A DNA stretch of 64,000 nt from Larsenimonas salina (GTDB lineage Bacteria; Pseudomonadota; Gammaproteobacteria; Pseudomonadales; Halomonadaceae). This document shows, piece by piece, positions 26,801-35,983 of this stretch. A model generated the notes under the pieces. It did no database searches, was not told the origin of the DNA, and worked only from the letters and a program-made list of their open reading frames with translations. The stretch covers positions 682,001 through 746,000 of the forward strand of contig NZ_JAMLJJ010000001.1 in the NCBI RefSeq assembly GCF_023736155.1, read 5' to 3'. The position numbers and the translations under genes were made by a program. Within the stretch, counting starts at the first letter, position 1, and every line of letters begins with the position of its first letter.

Positions 26801-27921
26801 CAGGTACGCTCTCCCTGCGATAACGTCTCTTCATAGACGTCTTGATAGTGTTTTGCCATTACACGGGCGCTTAGATGGTCACGCACGATGGACAGGGCCG
26901 CCTGAGAGCGACGCTCGACCTCGTTTCTATCCATCGTTAATTCGTTATCTAGCACGTTTTGAAGTGAGCTGGCATTGCCGGTTTCAAAAAGTGCCACTGC
27001 CTGCTCGTTAATGTCGTACAACTCGCGATGCGAAGGAATATCCGAAAGTACTGCCGGAAGCCCGCACGCCATCGCCTCGATCACGCCCATGGGAAGCCCT
27101 TCCATATGCGACGCAGAAATATAGGCATCTGCGGCGTGCAGCCACTTCATGACGTTCGACTGATAGCCTTTGAATAAAATTCTTTCACCGCCGAATTTTT
27201 CTTCAAGTTCACCGAGAAGAGGCCCATCACCAAGGCAAATAAGATAGTTATTCTCGTTTGCACGCGATACTGCCTTCGCGAGTGTTCTTGGGTCTTTGCG
27301 CTCATTGAGGTGGGCACTGGTTACATAAACAACAGCATCTTCTGGAAGCTGCAGTTCTTGTCGCAGTCGTTTTTTATCTTCAGCTTGTACTGGAAGGAAA
27401 AAATTGTCATCTACACCGTTACGAATAAATGTGAATTTCTTATTCGAAAGATAACCAAGCTGCTGCAAAATACTTTTCGATACAGTGACACACTTATTTT
27501 TCCGCGCGAGTATACGCAGATGAGCAAACGCCATTAAACGACCTTTTTTCCCGAAAGAAAATGCATAGTCACCATATGGGTAATTATGAACTGTACTTAT
27601 GCAAGGATACATCTTTAGGAAAAGTGAATAAAAGTCGCTTCTCAAATCCTGAGTATGGATTAAATCCGGATCAATATCTGCAACATTTTTTTTCAACGAG
27701 CTAACGACTCGGCTCATTGAATCATAGCGACTAAAATTTAAACATTTTATATTCTCTACAAAAGGGTCGAAATCTGGTTTTATTGAATGCTCTCCCTCAG
27801 GAGACAATGTAATAATTTCAATCTTTAATTTATTACCATCAAGATTGGAAATCAACTGATAAAGCTGATTGATTGGCCCAGATCTTTTCAACGTTGTTAC
27901 TATAAAAAGTATCTTTTTCAT
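26800..27921 (-). CDS. Family 4 glycosyltransferase
   Basis: A 373-residue GT-B glycosyltransferase. The N-terminal IVTTLKRSGPINQLYQLISNL and the C-terminal E-x7-E-like region ASHMEGLPMGVIEAMACGLPAVLSD are GT4 hallmarks. The N-terminal half is clearly AT-rich compared with the rest of the window, while the C-terminal half nears the local average. That suggests a recombination junction inside the gene. It overlaps the polymerase gene upstream by 4 bp. Sugar specificity is unknown. Confidence 0.87.
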   Translation of the reverse strand: MKKILFIVTTLKRSGPINQLYQLISNLDGNKLKIEIITLSPEGEHSIKPDFDPFVENIKCLNFSRYDSMSRVVSSLKKNVADIDPDLIHTQDLRSDFYSLFLKMYPCISTVHNYPYGDYAFSFGKKGRLMAFAHLRILARKNKCVTVSKSILQQLGYLSNKKFTFIRNGVDDNFFLPVQAEDKKRLRQELQLPEDAVVYVTSAHLNERKDPRTLAKAVSRANENNYLICLGDGPLLGELEEKFGGERILFKGYQSNVMKWLHAADAYISASHMEGLPMGVIEAMACGLPAVLSDIPSHRELYDINEQAVALFETGNASSLQNVLDNELTMDRNEVERRSQAALSIVRDHLSARVMAKHYQDVYEETLSQGERT

Positions 27922-28967
27922 GATGAGGCCGTCTTAAGAAAGTTGAATGCCGAGCTAAAGAGAAACGTAGGTGCCAGCCCCAAGAGAACAAATGCTAATC
28001 TGCTTACCCACCTCAGAGCTGGATCTTTAAACAAGCGATCAAAATCAGCGATAAACATGGGAATGATAATAATCAAAAGCATCATGCCAACGCGTTCGCC
28101 TTGAGCGCCACCTAATACTGGGAAAACGATCAAGAATGAAATAAATGCGTACAATATATATGCATAATCTCTGATCATATTTTTTAGATTAAACTTCGAC
28201 ATAAAAACTGAAAGAAGGAAAAATAGCGTAAATAGTGCAGCATACGCTGGGCCCAAAGAGATACCCGTACTGTTCGAAGATTTTGCAAGCTCCGAATCTC
28301 CAAGAGACGAGTAATAAACCCCGCCAATCATAACTAGGAATGTAAAGACAAATATAACCAATTGAATGGGGTTCAACTTGTCTCTAGACGAGCTCCTTCT
28401 GGCCGAGTAAAGATAAAGCAGTGGCAAATAAATTATTGCAGAGTTATGAATAAACAAAGCCAGCATGCCAAGAACATAAATAATATACTTGTTTCTAAAA
28501 CCATAAAAAGCAAACAAGACCATCATCGAAGACAAAAACTGCCTATATATATTCTCATAACCCATTAGAAGAGGAAAAAAGCAAACCATGAAAGGTATGC
28601 AAAAAAAGGGAATATTTCTATCGTTCTTTTTATTCAAAACGGCATAAAATATAAAGGACACCCAAACAATGTCAGTAATGATGAACGTCCACACCTCATC
28701 GCCTGTCTGGTCAAACAGCAAAGGCATGCCCAACCAATAAACAAACTCTCTAACGTAATAAATATTATCCAAACTAAAATCTAGATTAGCATGCAACATT
28801 GTTGCATATAGATACATGTCATAATCCCACCCTGAAAATCGGACTATGCCCATGTATACAACTATCGCAACAAACATCAGTGCGATAGTTAATATATTTT
28901 TAGGCATCAATGTCGACAACAAAGTAAGGAGACAGATACCAAGGTAACCTGTTAATTCAAGCGTCAT
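27918..28967 (-). CDS. EpsG/Wzy-like exopolysaccharide polymerase
   Basis: A 349-residue polytopic membrane protein with about ten hydrophobic segments. The layout (GYLGICLLTLLSTL at the start, a FSGWDYDMYLYATML loop, then many aromatic helices) resembles the EpsG family of polysaccharide polymerases. I chose the ATG at 28967 because GAGGAGCG sits 6 bp upstream. The longer frame lies inside the preceding gene. It is the most AT-rich gene of the window, as usual for serotype-specific wzy genes. The role as polymerase is inferred from topology and from being the only multi-helix gene here besides the flippase. Confidence 0.75.
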   Translation of the reverse strand: MTLELTGYLGICLLTLLSTLMPKNILTIALMFVAIVVYMGIVRFSGWDYDMYLYATMLHANLDFSLDNIYYVREFVYWLGMPLLFDQTGDEVWTFIITDIVWVSFIFYAVLNKKNDRNIPFFCIPFMVCFFPLLMGYENIYRQFLSSMMVLFAFYGFRNKYIIYVLGMLALFIHNSAIIYLPLLYLYSARRSSSRDKLNPIQLVIFVFTFLVMIGGVYYSSLGDSELAKSSNSTGISLGPAYAALFTLFFLLSVFMSKFNLKNMIRDYAYILYAFISFLIVFPVLGGAQGERVGMMLLIIIIPMFIADFDRLFKDPALRWVSRLAFVLLGLAPTFLFSSAFNFLKTASS

Positions 28968-28977
28968 GGAACGCTCC

Positions 28978-29850
28978 TCAATGATTTTTTCTGAAGTTGC
29001 ACAAGACCCGGCAATACGTCTTGAACATGCCGATCCGGTGAGCCACATCTCCAGCAACCTTCACCGCTTTCAGCTGCGAGGAAAGGTGGGAAAGACGCAT
29101 ATGTCGGCTGAAGAACGTGAATCCCGATTCATGGGCGGCTACGATCGACGTTAGAAACTGGCGCTTGCAAAAGCCGGTAATGTGGCGTTCATCGGTAAGA
29201 TAATGCGAAATAAAAAACTCACTGGCCTTGATATTGAGTGAGCTGCTCATGTTCGTATCGCGATCGACATACATAACAACCGAGGCATCAGCATCGTAGC
29301 GCCAATTAATGCCCTTATCGTCTATATCGAGAAAGAAGCCCCAATCCTGGTGCTTGTTGAGCGTTCCATTCATGTATTCCTTACGTGACATCGAAATCGT
29401 TGAGGTCCGAAAATCACCGTCATGAATGAACAAGTAATCTCGAGCTGGCACTTTTCCGATGCTATCGACAAACACATGATCACGCCCGGCGCGTTCGATG
29501 AACCCACCGAAAATGAACTCAGCGCCCTCTTCGTGATGCATCTTCAACCGTTTTTGAATGTGATTGCGCTCAAAGGCATCATCGGAATCGAGCAGAAAGA
29601 CGACGTCACCTACTGAGGCTTCAATGCCCATGTTTCTGGAAGCAGCCGCATTTGATTTTTCCGGCTTATGAATAAGCGTTACGTTCGAATAATCGGCAAC
29701 AATCGTCTCGAGCAGCTCGGCATCGTCAGAACAATCATCCACTAGAATGATTTCAGTACTGACCGTATCAGCGGCGCTGAAAACACTATCGATCGTCTTC
29801 TTGATAAATGAAGAGCTTTTATACGTCGGAATAACGACACTGGCATCCAT
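28978..29850 (-). CDS. Family 2 glycosyltransferase
   Basis: A 290-residue GT2 enzyme. The N-terminus DASVVIPTYKSSSFIKKTI, ILVDDCSDD, the SNAAASRNMGIEAS stretch and the DxD-type motif in VFLLDSDDAFERN are classic. The ATG at 29850 with GGTGGG upstream is preferred over a GTG at 29859 that overlaps the flippase end by 8 bp. It lies between flippase and polymerase genes of the exopolysaccharide operon. Specificity is unknown. Confidence 0.87.
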   Translation of the reverse strand: MDASVVIPTYKSSSFIKKTIDSVFSAADTVSTEIILVDDCSDDAELLETIVADYSNVTLIHKPEKSNAAASRNMGIEASVGDVVFLLDSDDAFERNHIQKRLKMHHEEGAEFIFGGFIERAGRDHVFVDSIGKVPARDYLFIHDGDFRTSTISMSRKEYMNGTLNKHQDWGFFLDIDDKGINWRYDADASVVMYVDRDTNMSSSLNIKASEFFISHYLTDERHITGFCKRQFLTSIVAAHESGFTFFSRHMRLSHLSSQLKAVKVAGDVAHRIGMFKTYCRVLCNFRKNH

Positions 29851-29851
29851 G

Positions 29852-31162
29852 CTATACACCCACCCAGAACAGATAAACGAAGGTCAATACGATCAGCCCT
29901 GGAAGCCAGGTCAAGGTGTACTTGAGTACACTTAGTTTCATCAGCCGACCCAGGAACAGTTTTTGCTGGAGAATGGTCAGGGCGATCTGAACGCCAAGTA
30001 TCGTGTATGCGAAATACGTCGCACTGAAGAACACGGCAATGACAAGTGACACACCCAAAATGACGGTCGAGATCACATTCCAGGAGAACTCGATGCTTGT
30101 TTTACCAACGGATTGCGCGAGAATGCCGGTCGGCAAGCCAAGACAGCGCAAATAGGCAATTAAAAGGAAGATAGAGAAAAATTGCTGTGCATCCGCATAG
30201 CGCTCGCCGTAGATAAGCGTGAGGAAAAACTCGGCGAACACGATGCCAACAATCGCAGGTACTCCATAAGCAAACGTGATGCCATGAAGCGTTGCCAAAT
30301 ATGCCTTCGAGAGCGCCTTATCATCTTTCTGACGCTCGGCATAGATCGGCATCACGACCTTCTGAATAACCGGTCGAATGATAATCATCGAGCGCAAGGC
30401 CAACTCCTTGCCAACCGTATAAAGTCCCAGCAGATGAGCCGGCATGAAACGGGCCGCCAGAAACACGTCGAACTGCTTTCTGAACTCACCGATCAGCACG
30501 CTGCCCAAATGGAACCCGCCAAACGATAAAGGCTCACGTAAAAGCGAAAACATGTCTCGACCAACATAAAAACGGATTGGACTTATCCTGTTGGCAGCAT
30601 AAAAGCACAGAAGACTCATGATCAAATTGGCACTGATCATCCCAATCAGCTGAGAATAGATATCGAACCCGGAGTAAAGAAGTCCAACGACCAGTGCAAG
30701 CCCCGTGCCTTTCGCCAGAATGTCGAAGATGGCCAATTTATCCAGCTTCTTCGATTTGATGAGGATCGCCTGAGCCTGACTGCCAAGGCCAAGTGCAAGA
30801 AAATTCAAGCCACCAACCATCATAAGCCCCGCAAAACCCGGCTTACCAATCAAACTTTCTAAAAAGTCAGCAGAGCAAAGCGCCACGAAAAATAGCAGTG
30901 ACCCCAGGACAAGGTTTAGTGTGAAAAGTATATGACGCTGGTTGTCGCTAATATTTTGTTTGTAGATCAGGAACGAAGAGAAACCAACATCCTGAAAAAT
31001 GATGCCTATATTTACAACAGCGATAACAACAGAAAGAAGGCCCATGTCGGAAACGGCCACAAAGTGGCCGACGATCCCGAGCTGAACAATTTGAATAATG
31101 GAATTGACAATGGTGGCGGCAAACGTCCAAGAAATGTTTCTGGCCAAGGCGTTCGATTTCAT
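29852..31162 (-). CDS. Wzx-type oligosaccharide flippase (MATE/MOP superfamily)
   Basis: A 436-residue membrane protein with about twelve hydrophobic helices, starting NALARNISWTFAATIVNSIIQIVQLGIVGHFVAVSDMG cut into helix 1 and its loop. The polysaccharide-transporter family pattern, with a glycine-rich mid region LSFGGFHLGSVLIGEFRKQFD, indicates export of undecaprenyl-linked repeat units across the inner membrane. It overlaps the GT4 gene upstream by 4 bp. Its partner would be the EpsG-like polymerase two genes downstream. Confidence 0.88.
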   Translation of the reverse strand: MKSNALARNISWTFAATIVNSIIQIVQLGIVGHFVAVSDMGLLSVVIAVVNIGIIFQDVGFSSFLIYKQNISDNQRHILFTLNLVLGSLLFFVALCSADFLESLIGKPGFAGLMMVGGLNFLALGLGSQAQAILIKSKKLDKLAIFDILAKGTGLALVVGLLYSGFDIYSQLIGMISANLIMSLLCFYAANRISPIRFYVGRDMFSLLREPLSFGGFHLGSVLIGEFRKQFDVFLAARFMPAHLLGLYTVGKELALRSMIIIRPVIQKVVMPIYAERQKDDKALSKAYLATLHGITFAYGVPAIVGIVFAEFFLTLIYGERYADAQQFFSIFLLIAYLRCLGLPTGILAQSVGKTSIEFSWNVISTVILGVSLVIAVFFSATYFAYTILGVQIALTILQQKLFLGRLMKLSVLKYTLTWLPGLIVLTFVYLFWVGV

Positions 31163-32376
31163 AGCGTGGTCTCGTTCCTGAGAATCGATTCCAGCTCATC
31201 AATCAACTTGAACTTATCAAACTCGAGATTCACTTTTTCTCGCGCATTGTTGCGGATGTCGAGCATATCCTCCGCAGAATACGACAGGGCCTCTCTTATG
31301 GTCTGACTCAAAGACTCAGCATCCGCTTCGCGTGCCAAAAAACCACTGCGCCGGTGTTCGATCAGCTCAGGGATTCCGCTGTGGGTCGAAGAAATCACTG
31401 GCAGGCCTAAACACATGGCTTCCATCAAAGCCACTGGGATACCTTCCATATCACCGTCGAATGAGGTTTTGCTTGGCAGCAGGAAGAAATGGGCGTGTTC
31501 CATTTCGTCGCGGATCGTTGACTGAGTCTGATTACCCAGAAATACGATTTTGTCTGAGATATCGAGTTCTTCGGAGCGTTTTTTGTATCCCGGTAATTGA
31601 TCACCGGAACCAATAACACGATATGAAAAATCAATGCCCTGCTTATGCAGTTCGCCTAGAGCTTCTATTGCAGTGTCTATACCCTTTTTAGGAGCAAGAC
31701 GCGCAACACTCAGAAAACGAACAGGCGCGTCATGTTCAGGCGGCTTATACCCTTCGATCCAGCTAAAGCTATTCGAATCCACCCCCATTCGATGAAGCAC
31801 AACTTTTTCAGATGGACAGCCCAACTGCTTCAGCTTGTCTGCCCACAGGTGACTAATTGGCAGGAAAAGCTCGCCTTCAGAGAAAAGTGTCTTGTAGCGC
31901 GCTTCATAGTCGGCCACTACCTGGTAACGCGAGATGTCGTACCCATGAAAAACAGTGGCAAGCTTGCCTGTAAACAAACCATCATTTCTTAGATTACTGG
32001 CTTGAACGCCGACTGGTCCAAAATGCGCAATCACTACATCGAACTTACCAAGAAAAGCATTTTTACCAAGCGCGGCAAAATGATTGATCGACTCTCGATC
32101 CAGATTGCTAGGCATAGCCGGTTTCTTAAGGAAACCGACCATCCCAAAAGCAAGCAGTTTGGCGGCCTTGACCCATTTATTTTCGCTGACCGGTAATAAA
32201 TACACGGTTCTACTTAGAAGGTCGTATTTAGAAATAAGGTCATGCGATATACCGTACTCTTTCTCGAAAGAAAGAATCGTTACATCATGCCCTTTGTCAA
32301 TTAGCCCAATGATCTGATTCAAAATGAATGTTTCAGAGAGCTTGGGAAAGCCTGTCACAAAAAAAGCAATTTTCAT
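31159..32376 (-). CDS. Family 4 glycosyltransferase
   Basis: A 405-residue GT-B enzyme. The start KIAFFVTGFPKLSETFILNQI is typical of GT4 colanic acid/exopolysaccharide transferases (WcaL/AmsK-like). RFLSVARLAPKKGIDTAIEAL and the donor-site region EGIPVALMEAMCLGLPVIS follow in the C-terminal half. It follows the phosphoglycosyltransferase by 15 bp. Sugar specificity is unknown. Confidence 0.9.
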   Translation of the reverse strand: MKIAFFVTGFPKLSETFILNQIIGLIDKGHDVTILSFEKEYGISHDLISKYDLLSRTVYLLPVSENKWVKAAKLLAFGMVGFLKKPAMPSNLDRESINHFAALGKNAFLGKFDVVIAHFGPVGVQASNLRNDGLFTGKLATVFHGYDISRYQVVADYEARYKTLFSEGELFLPISHLWADKLKQLGCPSEKVVLHRMGVDSNSFSWIEGYKPPEHDAPVRFLSVARLAPKKGIDTAIEALGELHKQGIDFSYRVIGSGDQLPGYKKRSEELDISDKIVFLGNQTQSTIRDEMEHAHFFLLPSKTSFDGDMEGIPVALMEAMCLGLPVISSTHSGIPELIEHRRSGFLAREADAESLSQTIREALSYSAEDMLDIRNNAREKVNLEFDKFKLIDELESILRNETTL

Positions 32377-32391
32377 TCCATCACCGAAGAT

Positions 32392-33672
32392 TTACCGCGC
32401 ACCAAAGCCAGTTAGCATGGTCTTGATTGTTCTTACAACGATCAAAACATCCAGCCAGAACGAAAAGTGCTTAATGTAGTAAAAGTCATACTCCAGCTTC
32501 TTGGTCATGCCCTCGATCTCGGCAGCATAACCTTGCTCGACCTGCGCCCAGCCAGAAATACCCGGGCGAACAATATGTCGATAGTGGAAAAACGGAACAT
32601 CTTTTTCATACCATTCAGCAAGACTCAATGACTCAGGCCGCGGTCCGATCAGACTCATATCGCCTTTCAGGACATTGAAAAGCTGCGGCAGCTCATCGAT
32701 ACGGTATTTACGAATAACCTTACCGATCTTGGTAATACGCGGATCCTCGCCTTCGGAGGTAAACCCCTCGCCAGGATGATTTACGTACATGCTTCGGAAT
32801 TTATAAACCTTGAAAGGCTTGCATTTAAAACCCATGCGCGTTTGGTTGAAGAAAGCAGGACCCGGGTCATCACGCTTGATCAAGATTGCTGTTACGAGCA
32901 TGACAGGCAAAACCGGAGGTAAGACCAGAACCACGGCAACAACATCAATCAAGCGCTTGAAAAACTCGTAGTCCTCACGTGGCAAAAGGCTTCCGAACTT
33001 GTTTTCATACATGTGATCGAGATGCACCCGACCAGTAACTGACTCATGAATCTGGCGCGCGTTGTACACTGGAATTCGATTAATCGCGCATTCAGCCAGA
33101 AATTTTTGCCATTCATCCGGAATTTCGGCTCTTAAGTCCGCAACGATGCCGTCAACACGCATATCTTCGAGATCCGCCTGCTCGAGAAAGCGCCAGTCAA
33201 TGTCCTTACTGGTGCAAAACTCACCAATTCTGCCAAATGGCACGACAGCAAGCTTGGCGGTTTGATACTTCTTCCCGATATAGCTTCCTACAAAGCTATA
33301 AAGAATCGAAAAGAGGCAAGAAACTGCCATCGCGTTCTCAAATATTTTAATACCTAAAAGATAAGCAATTAGATAAGCAATACCGAATGCTGCAAGCGCA
33401 ACCGGTACAATATAAAAATAGGAAATGGCCCCAGGATAGGACGCAATCTGTCGAACGACACTGACGGTCGCAAGCAGAGCCAAACCATTGAGAATGAACG
33501 TGCTGAGAAGACTTACTCGACCGAACTCGCTCTCACCTGGGACAATTAGAAATGGCAAAATGACGCAAAACGCAATACCGAGGAATAAGTGGATATTGCG
33601 GCTAAAGATCAGCTTTTCGTACCACAGCGAATGTCTACGATTTTTGTCCAGGCTGTCCTTGAACGATTCCAT
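32392..33672 (-). CDS. Undecaprenyl-phosphate sugar phosphotransferase (WcaJ/WbaP-like)
   Basis: A 426-residue polyisoprenyl-phosphate hexose-1-phosphate transferase that starts repeat-unit assembly at the inner membrane. The N-terminal half has four hydrophobic helices and a CoA-binding-like domain. The C-terminal catalytic domain has the membrane hairpin LIDVVAVVLVLPPVLPVMLV, then NQTRMGFKCKPFKVYKFRSM, YRIDELPQLFNVLKGDMSLI, GPRPE and RPGISGWAQV. It is likely a glucose- or galactose-1-phosphate transferase, undecided here. It is separated from wzc by a hairpin at 33691-33715. Confidence 0.93.
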   Translation of the reverse strand: MESFKDSLDKNRRHSLWYEKLIFSRNIHLFLGIAFCVILPFLIVPGESEFGRVSLLSTFILNGLALLATVSVVRQIASYPGAISYFYIVPVALAAFGIAYLIAYLLGIKIFENAMAVSCLFSILYSFVGSYIGKKYQTAKLAVVPFGRIGEFCTSKDIDWRFLEQADLEDMRVDGIVADLRAEIPDEWQKFLAECAINRIPVYNARQIHESVTGRVHLDHMYENKFGSLLPREDYEFFKRLIDVVAVVLVLPPVLPVMLVTAILIKRDDPGPAFFNQTRMGFKCKPFKVYKFRSMYVNHPGEGFTSEGEDPRITKIGKVIRKYRIDELPQLFNVLKGDMSLIGPRPESLSLAEWYEKDVPFFHYRHIVRPGISGWAQVEQGYAAEIEGMTKKLEYDFYYIKHFSFWLDVLIVVRTIKTMLTGFGAR

Positions 33673-33690
33673 ATCAACATCCCTTTAGTA

Positions 33691-33715
33691 AAAATCAGGC
33701 CGGCTTTCGCCGGCC
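33691..33715 (-). terminator. Intra-operon hairpin with T-run between wzc and the sugar phosphotransferase gene
   Basis: On the minus strand GGCCGGC, loop GAAA, GCCGGCC (33715-33698) is followed by TGATTTTT. It looks like an intrinsic terminator of moderate strength lying inside the operon just after the wzc stop. It probably reduces readthrough into the glycosyltransferase genes. Confidence 0.6.
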
Positions 33716-33723
33716 ACTCATGC

Positions 33724-35913
33724 TTATTTATAAGAATAATTATAATAGCTGTACTGATTACGCATGTTCTTTTCAACCGCGTTGAAGATACAGCCTTTAA
33801 CCTCAATTCCGTTATGTGACAAGCGGCGCTGGGAAGTCTTAACTTCCTTAATCGAGTTAGTCTCGTACTTAACTACCATCATGGTCGTGCCAGCATGCTT
33901 ACCAATAACCGCAGCATCCGTGACAGCCAATACGGGCGGCGTATCGATAATAACCAGATCGAAATTCTTGTTTGCCCAGGACGCAAACTCGCTGAATCGG
34001 ACATTGGCAAGAAGCTCTGAAGGATTGGGCGGCGTTTTACCCTTGGAGATAAAGCTCAGATTTTCATGTTTAGTGCTTTTCACCACAGTTTGCGGATCCT
34101 TCGCACCGCTCAGGATATCACTCAATCCGTTTTCCGATTTTACATTGAAGGCGTTGTGGACATGGCCTTTACGCATATCGGCATCAACCAGCAATACTTT
34201 TTGGCCAGCCTCAGCGCATACTGCTGCCAGGTTCGACGTCAAGAAGCTTTTACCGATACTTGGGCTTGCACCCGTGATCATCAGAATCGAGTTCGATGCT
34301 TCCATCATCGCAAAATGCAAACTTGTCCGCAGCGAACGCACCGCCTCAACTGACATGTCTGTCGAATCGTGGAAAGCCAGCACGTCAGTATCCACGGATG
34401 TGCTTTTGCCAACCTTGGATTTTTTGATACTGCGAGTCAGCGACTGTTGTTTTTCAGCCAACGGGATCGTTGCGTAAACGGGTAGCCCTGTTTTCTCCAG
34501 TTCATCCGGGTCTTCGATCCCCTTGTTCAAGGCGGCGCGCACAAAGACATAAAGAACGCTCAAGACAAGCCCCATGATCGTAAACAGAAGCACCACTAGC
34601 GTAGAGCGCGGAGCCACTGGACCATGTACAACCGCATCGTCGATAATGCGGACATTACCTACAGCGCCTGCTTTGGCGATATTAAGCTCTTGCAGTTTAT
34701 TGAGCAGTTGAACGTAAATATCTTGGGTTACAGAAACATTGCGCTGCAGCCGCAGAATTTCCTGCTGTGTTTCTGGCAGGTTATCAATCCGCTTCTGGAG
34801 GTTCTCTTTTTCCTGATTAAGCTGCTGTTTCTTTTCAAGAAGTGATTGGTACTGCGGATGATTCTTGGTAAAACGCTGTGAAAGATCTGCCTCATCAAAT
34901 TTCAGCTGGTTAAGCTGAGATTCTACGTTTACCAACTGGTTCAGAGTTGACTGGGTTTCCTGCGTCAGGTCAACAGAATCCTGGCGCACACGATAATCAT
35001 TGAGCTTATTCTCGGCGCTGGATAGATTTTCTCGAACTTCCGGGATCTGCTTTTTGAGGAAGTCGATACTATTTTGGGCCTCCGCCGATTGGCGACGAAT
35101 ATTTTGCTCGAGATAAACTTCGTTGATGGCCTGAAGACTATCTTTGATTTGAAGTGCGTCTGCTCCGGTAAGCGTCAACTGCAGGATACCTGTGCCTGAA
35201 CGACCGGTTTCTTCCACACTGAAGCGTTTCTTGAGGTTGCCAATCGCGGAAAGGTCGGAACGCTTGTACATGATGAACTCAGCCCCTTTCGGCGCATTCA
35301 AATTCATGACACGTACTTCAACATTACCGTCAGAGGACTGTGAAAGCTGCCCCACCAAGCCGGACAACACACGCTCACCGCCTGCGTAGACGTCATAGCT
35401 TTGATCGCCTGTCACCTTGACCGTCAGCGGATAGCCGATCAGCCGGGACGGAAGCACCAAACGCGTGATATTGATACCTTCGCCACCAAATACATATGAC
35501 CAGTTGCTGGCGAATCCAGGTCGTTTGACATTCTTGCGCAGTATGAGATCACCAATGACCGGAACCTTCTTGGGCTCGACGATGGTCTGCAAGTTTACTC
35601 GATCGGCTGCATTTCCAAGCACTTTACGTGACTGCAGGATTTGCATCTCTGCGACCGACTTGGGGCCGGTATTACCAAAAATGTTACCGATCTCCCCTGC
35701 CGCATTACTGGCATTCGGACGAGATTCGATTTCAATCAGAGAATTGGCTTGATAAATGGGTGTAGCTACAAACGAGTAGATAACTCCCATCATGGCGAAT
35801 ACGAAAGTAACGCCAATAATTAGCCATTTCCTATCATATAAAAGGCCGAGGATACGACCAATGTCCATATCCTCGTTTTCTTGCGCAGTTTCAAGCTTTT
35901 CGTGCGAAGCCAT
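33724..35913 (-). CDS. wzc: Polysaccharide co-polymerase with tyrosine autokinase domain (Wzc-like)
   Basis: A 729-residue inner membrane protein controlling chain length and export. Residues 25-50 hold the first transmembrane helix, followed by a periplasmic Wzz domain with long coiled coil (about 270-390), the second helix near 435-460 and a cytoplasmic BY-kinase domain. That domain has Walker A GASPSIGKSFLTSNLA, Walker A' LLVDADMRKG and Walker B LVIIDTPPVLAVTD. The C-terminus ends in a tyrosine cluster with five tyrosines in QYSYYNYSYK, the autophosphorylation tail. No matching Wzb phosphatase gene is present in this cluster. Confidence 0.94.
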   Translation of the reverse strand: MASHEKLETAQENEDMDIGRILGLLYDRKWLIIGVTFVFAMMGVIYSFVATPIYQANSLIEIESRPNASNAAGEIGNIFGNTGPKSVAEMQILQSRKVLGNAADRVNLQTIVEPKKVPVIGDLILRKNVKRPGFASNWSYVFGGEGINITRLVLPSRLIGYPLTVKVTGDQSYDVYAGGERVLSGLVGQLSQSSDGNVEVRVMNLNAPKGAEFIMYKRSDLSAIGNLKKRFSVEETGRSGTGILQLTLTGADALQIKDSLQAINEVYLEQNIRRQSAEAQNSIDFLKKQIPEVRENLSSAENKLNDYRVRQDSVDLTQETQSTLNQLVNVESQLNQLKFDEADLSQRFTKNHPQYQSLLEKKQQLNQEKENLQKRIDNLPETQQEILRLQRNVSVTQDIYVQLLNKLQELNIAKAGAVGNVRIIDDAVVHGPVAPRSTLVVLLFTIMGLVLSVLYVFVRAALNKGIEDPDELEKTGLPVYATIPLAEKQQSLTRSIKKSKVGKSTSVDTDVLAFHDSTDMSVEAVRSLRTSLHFAMMEASNSILMITGASPSIGKSFLTSNLAAVCAEAGQKVLLVDADMRKGHVHNAFNVKSENGLSDILSGAKDPQTVVKSTKHENLSFISKGKTPPNPSELLANVRFSEFASWANKNFDLVIIDTPPVLAVTDAAVIGKHAGTTMMVVKYETNSIKEVKTSQRRLSHNGIEVKGCIFNAVEKNMRNQYSYYNYSYK

Positions 35914-35942
35914 TGTCTATACACCTAGCGATAAAATAGAAA

Positions 35943-35972
35943 AGCGCTCGCTATCGAAATAACGAACGCTTC
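35943..35972 (-). terminator. Intra-operon hairpin between wza and wzc
   Basis: On the minus strand a 13-bp stem with three G-T wobbles (AAGCGTTCGTTAT with ATAGCGAGCGCTT) and a TTCG loop is followed by TTCTATTTTA. It lies 11 bp after the wza stop and resembles a partial intrinsic terminator that would give more Wza than Wzc. Confidence 0.6.
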
Positions 35973-35983
35973 CAAACGAACAA

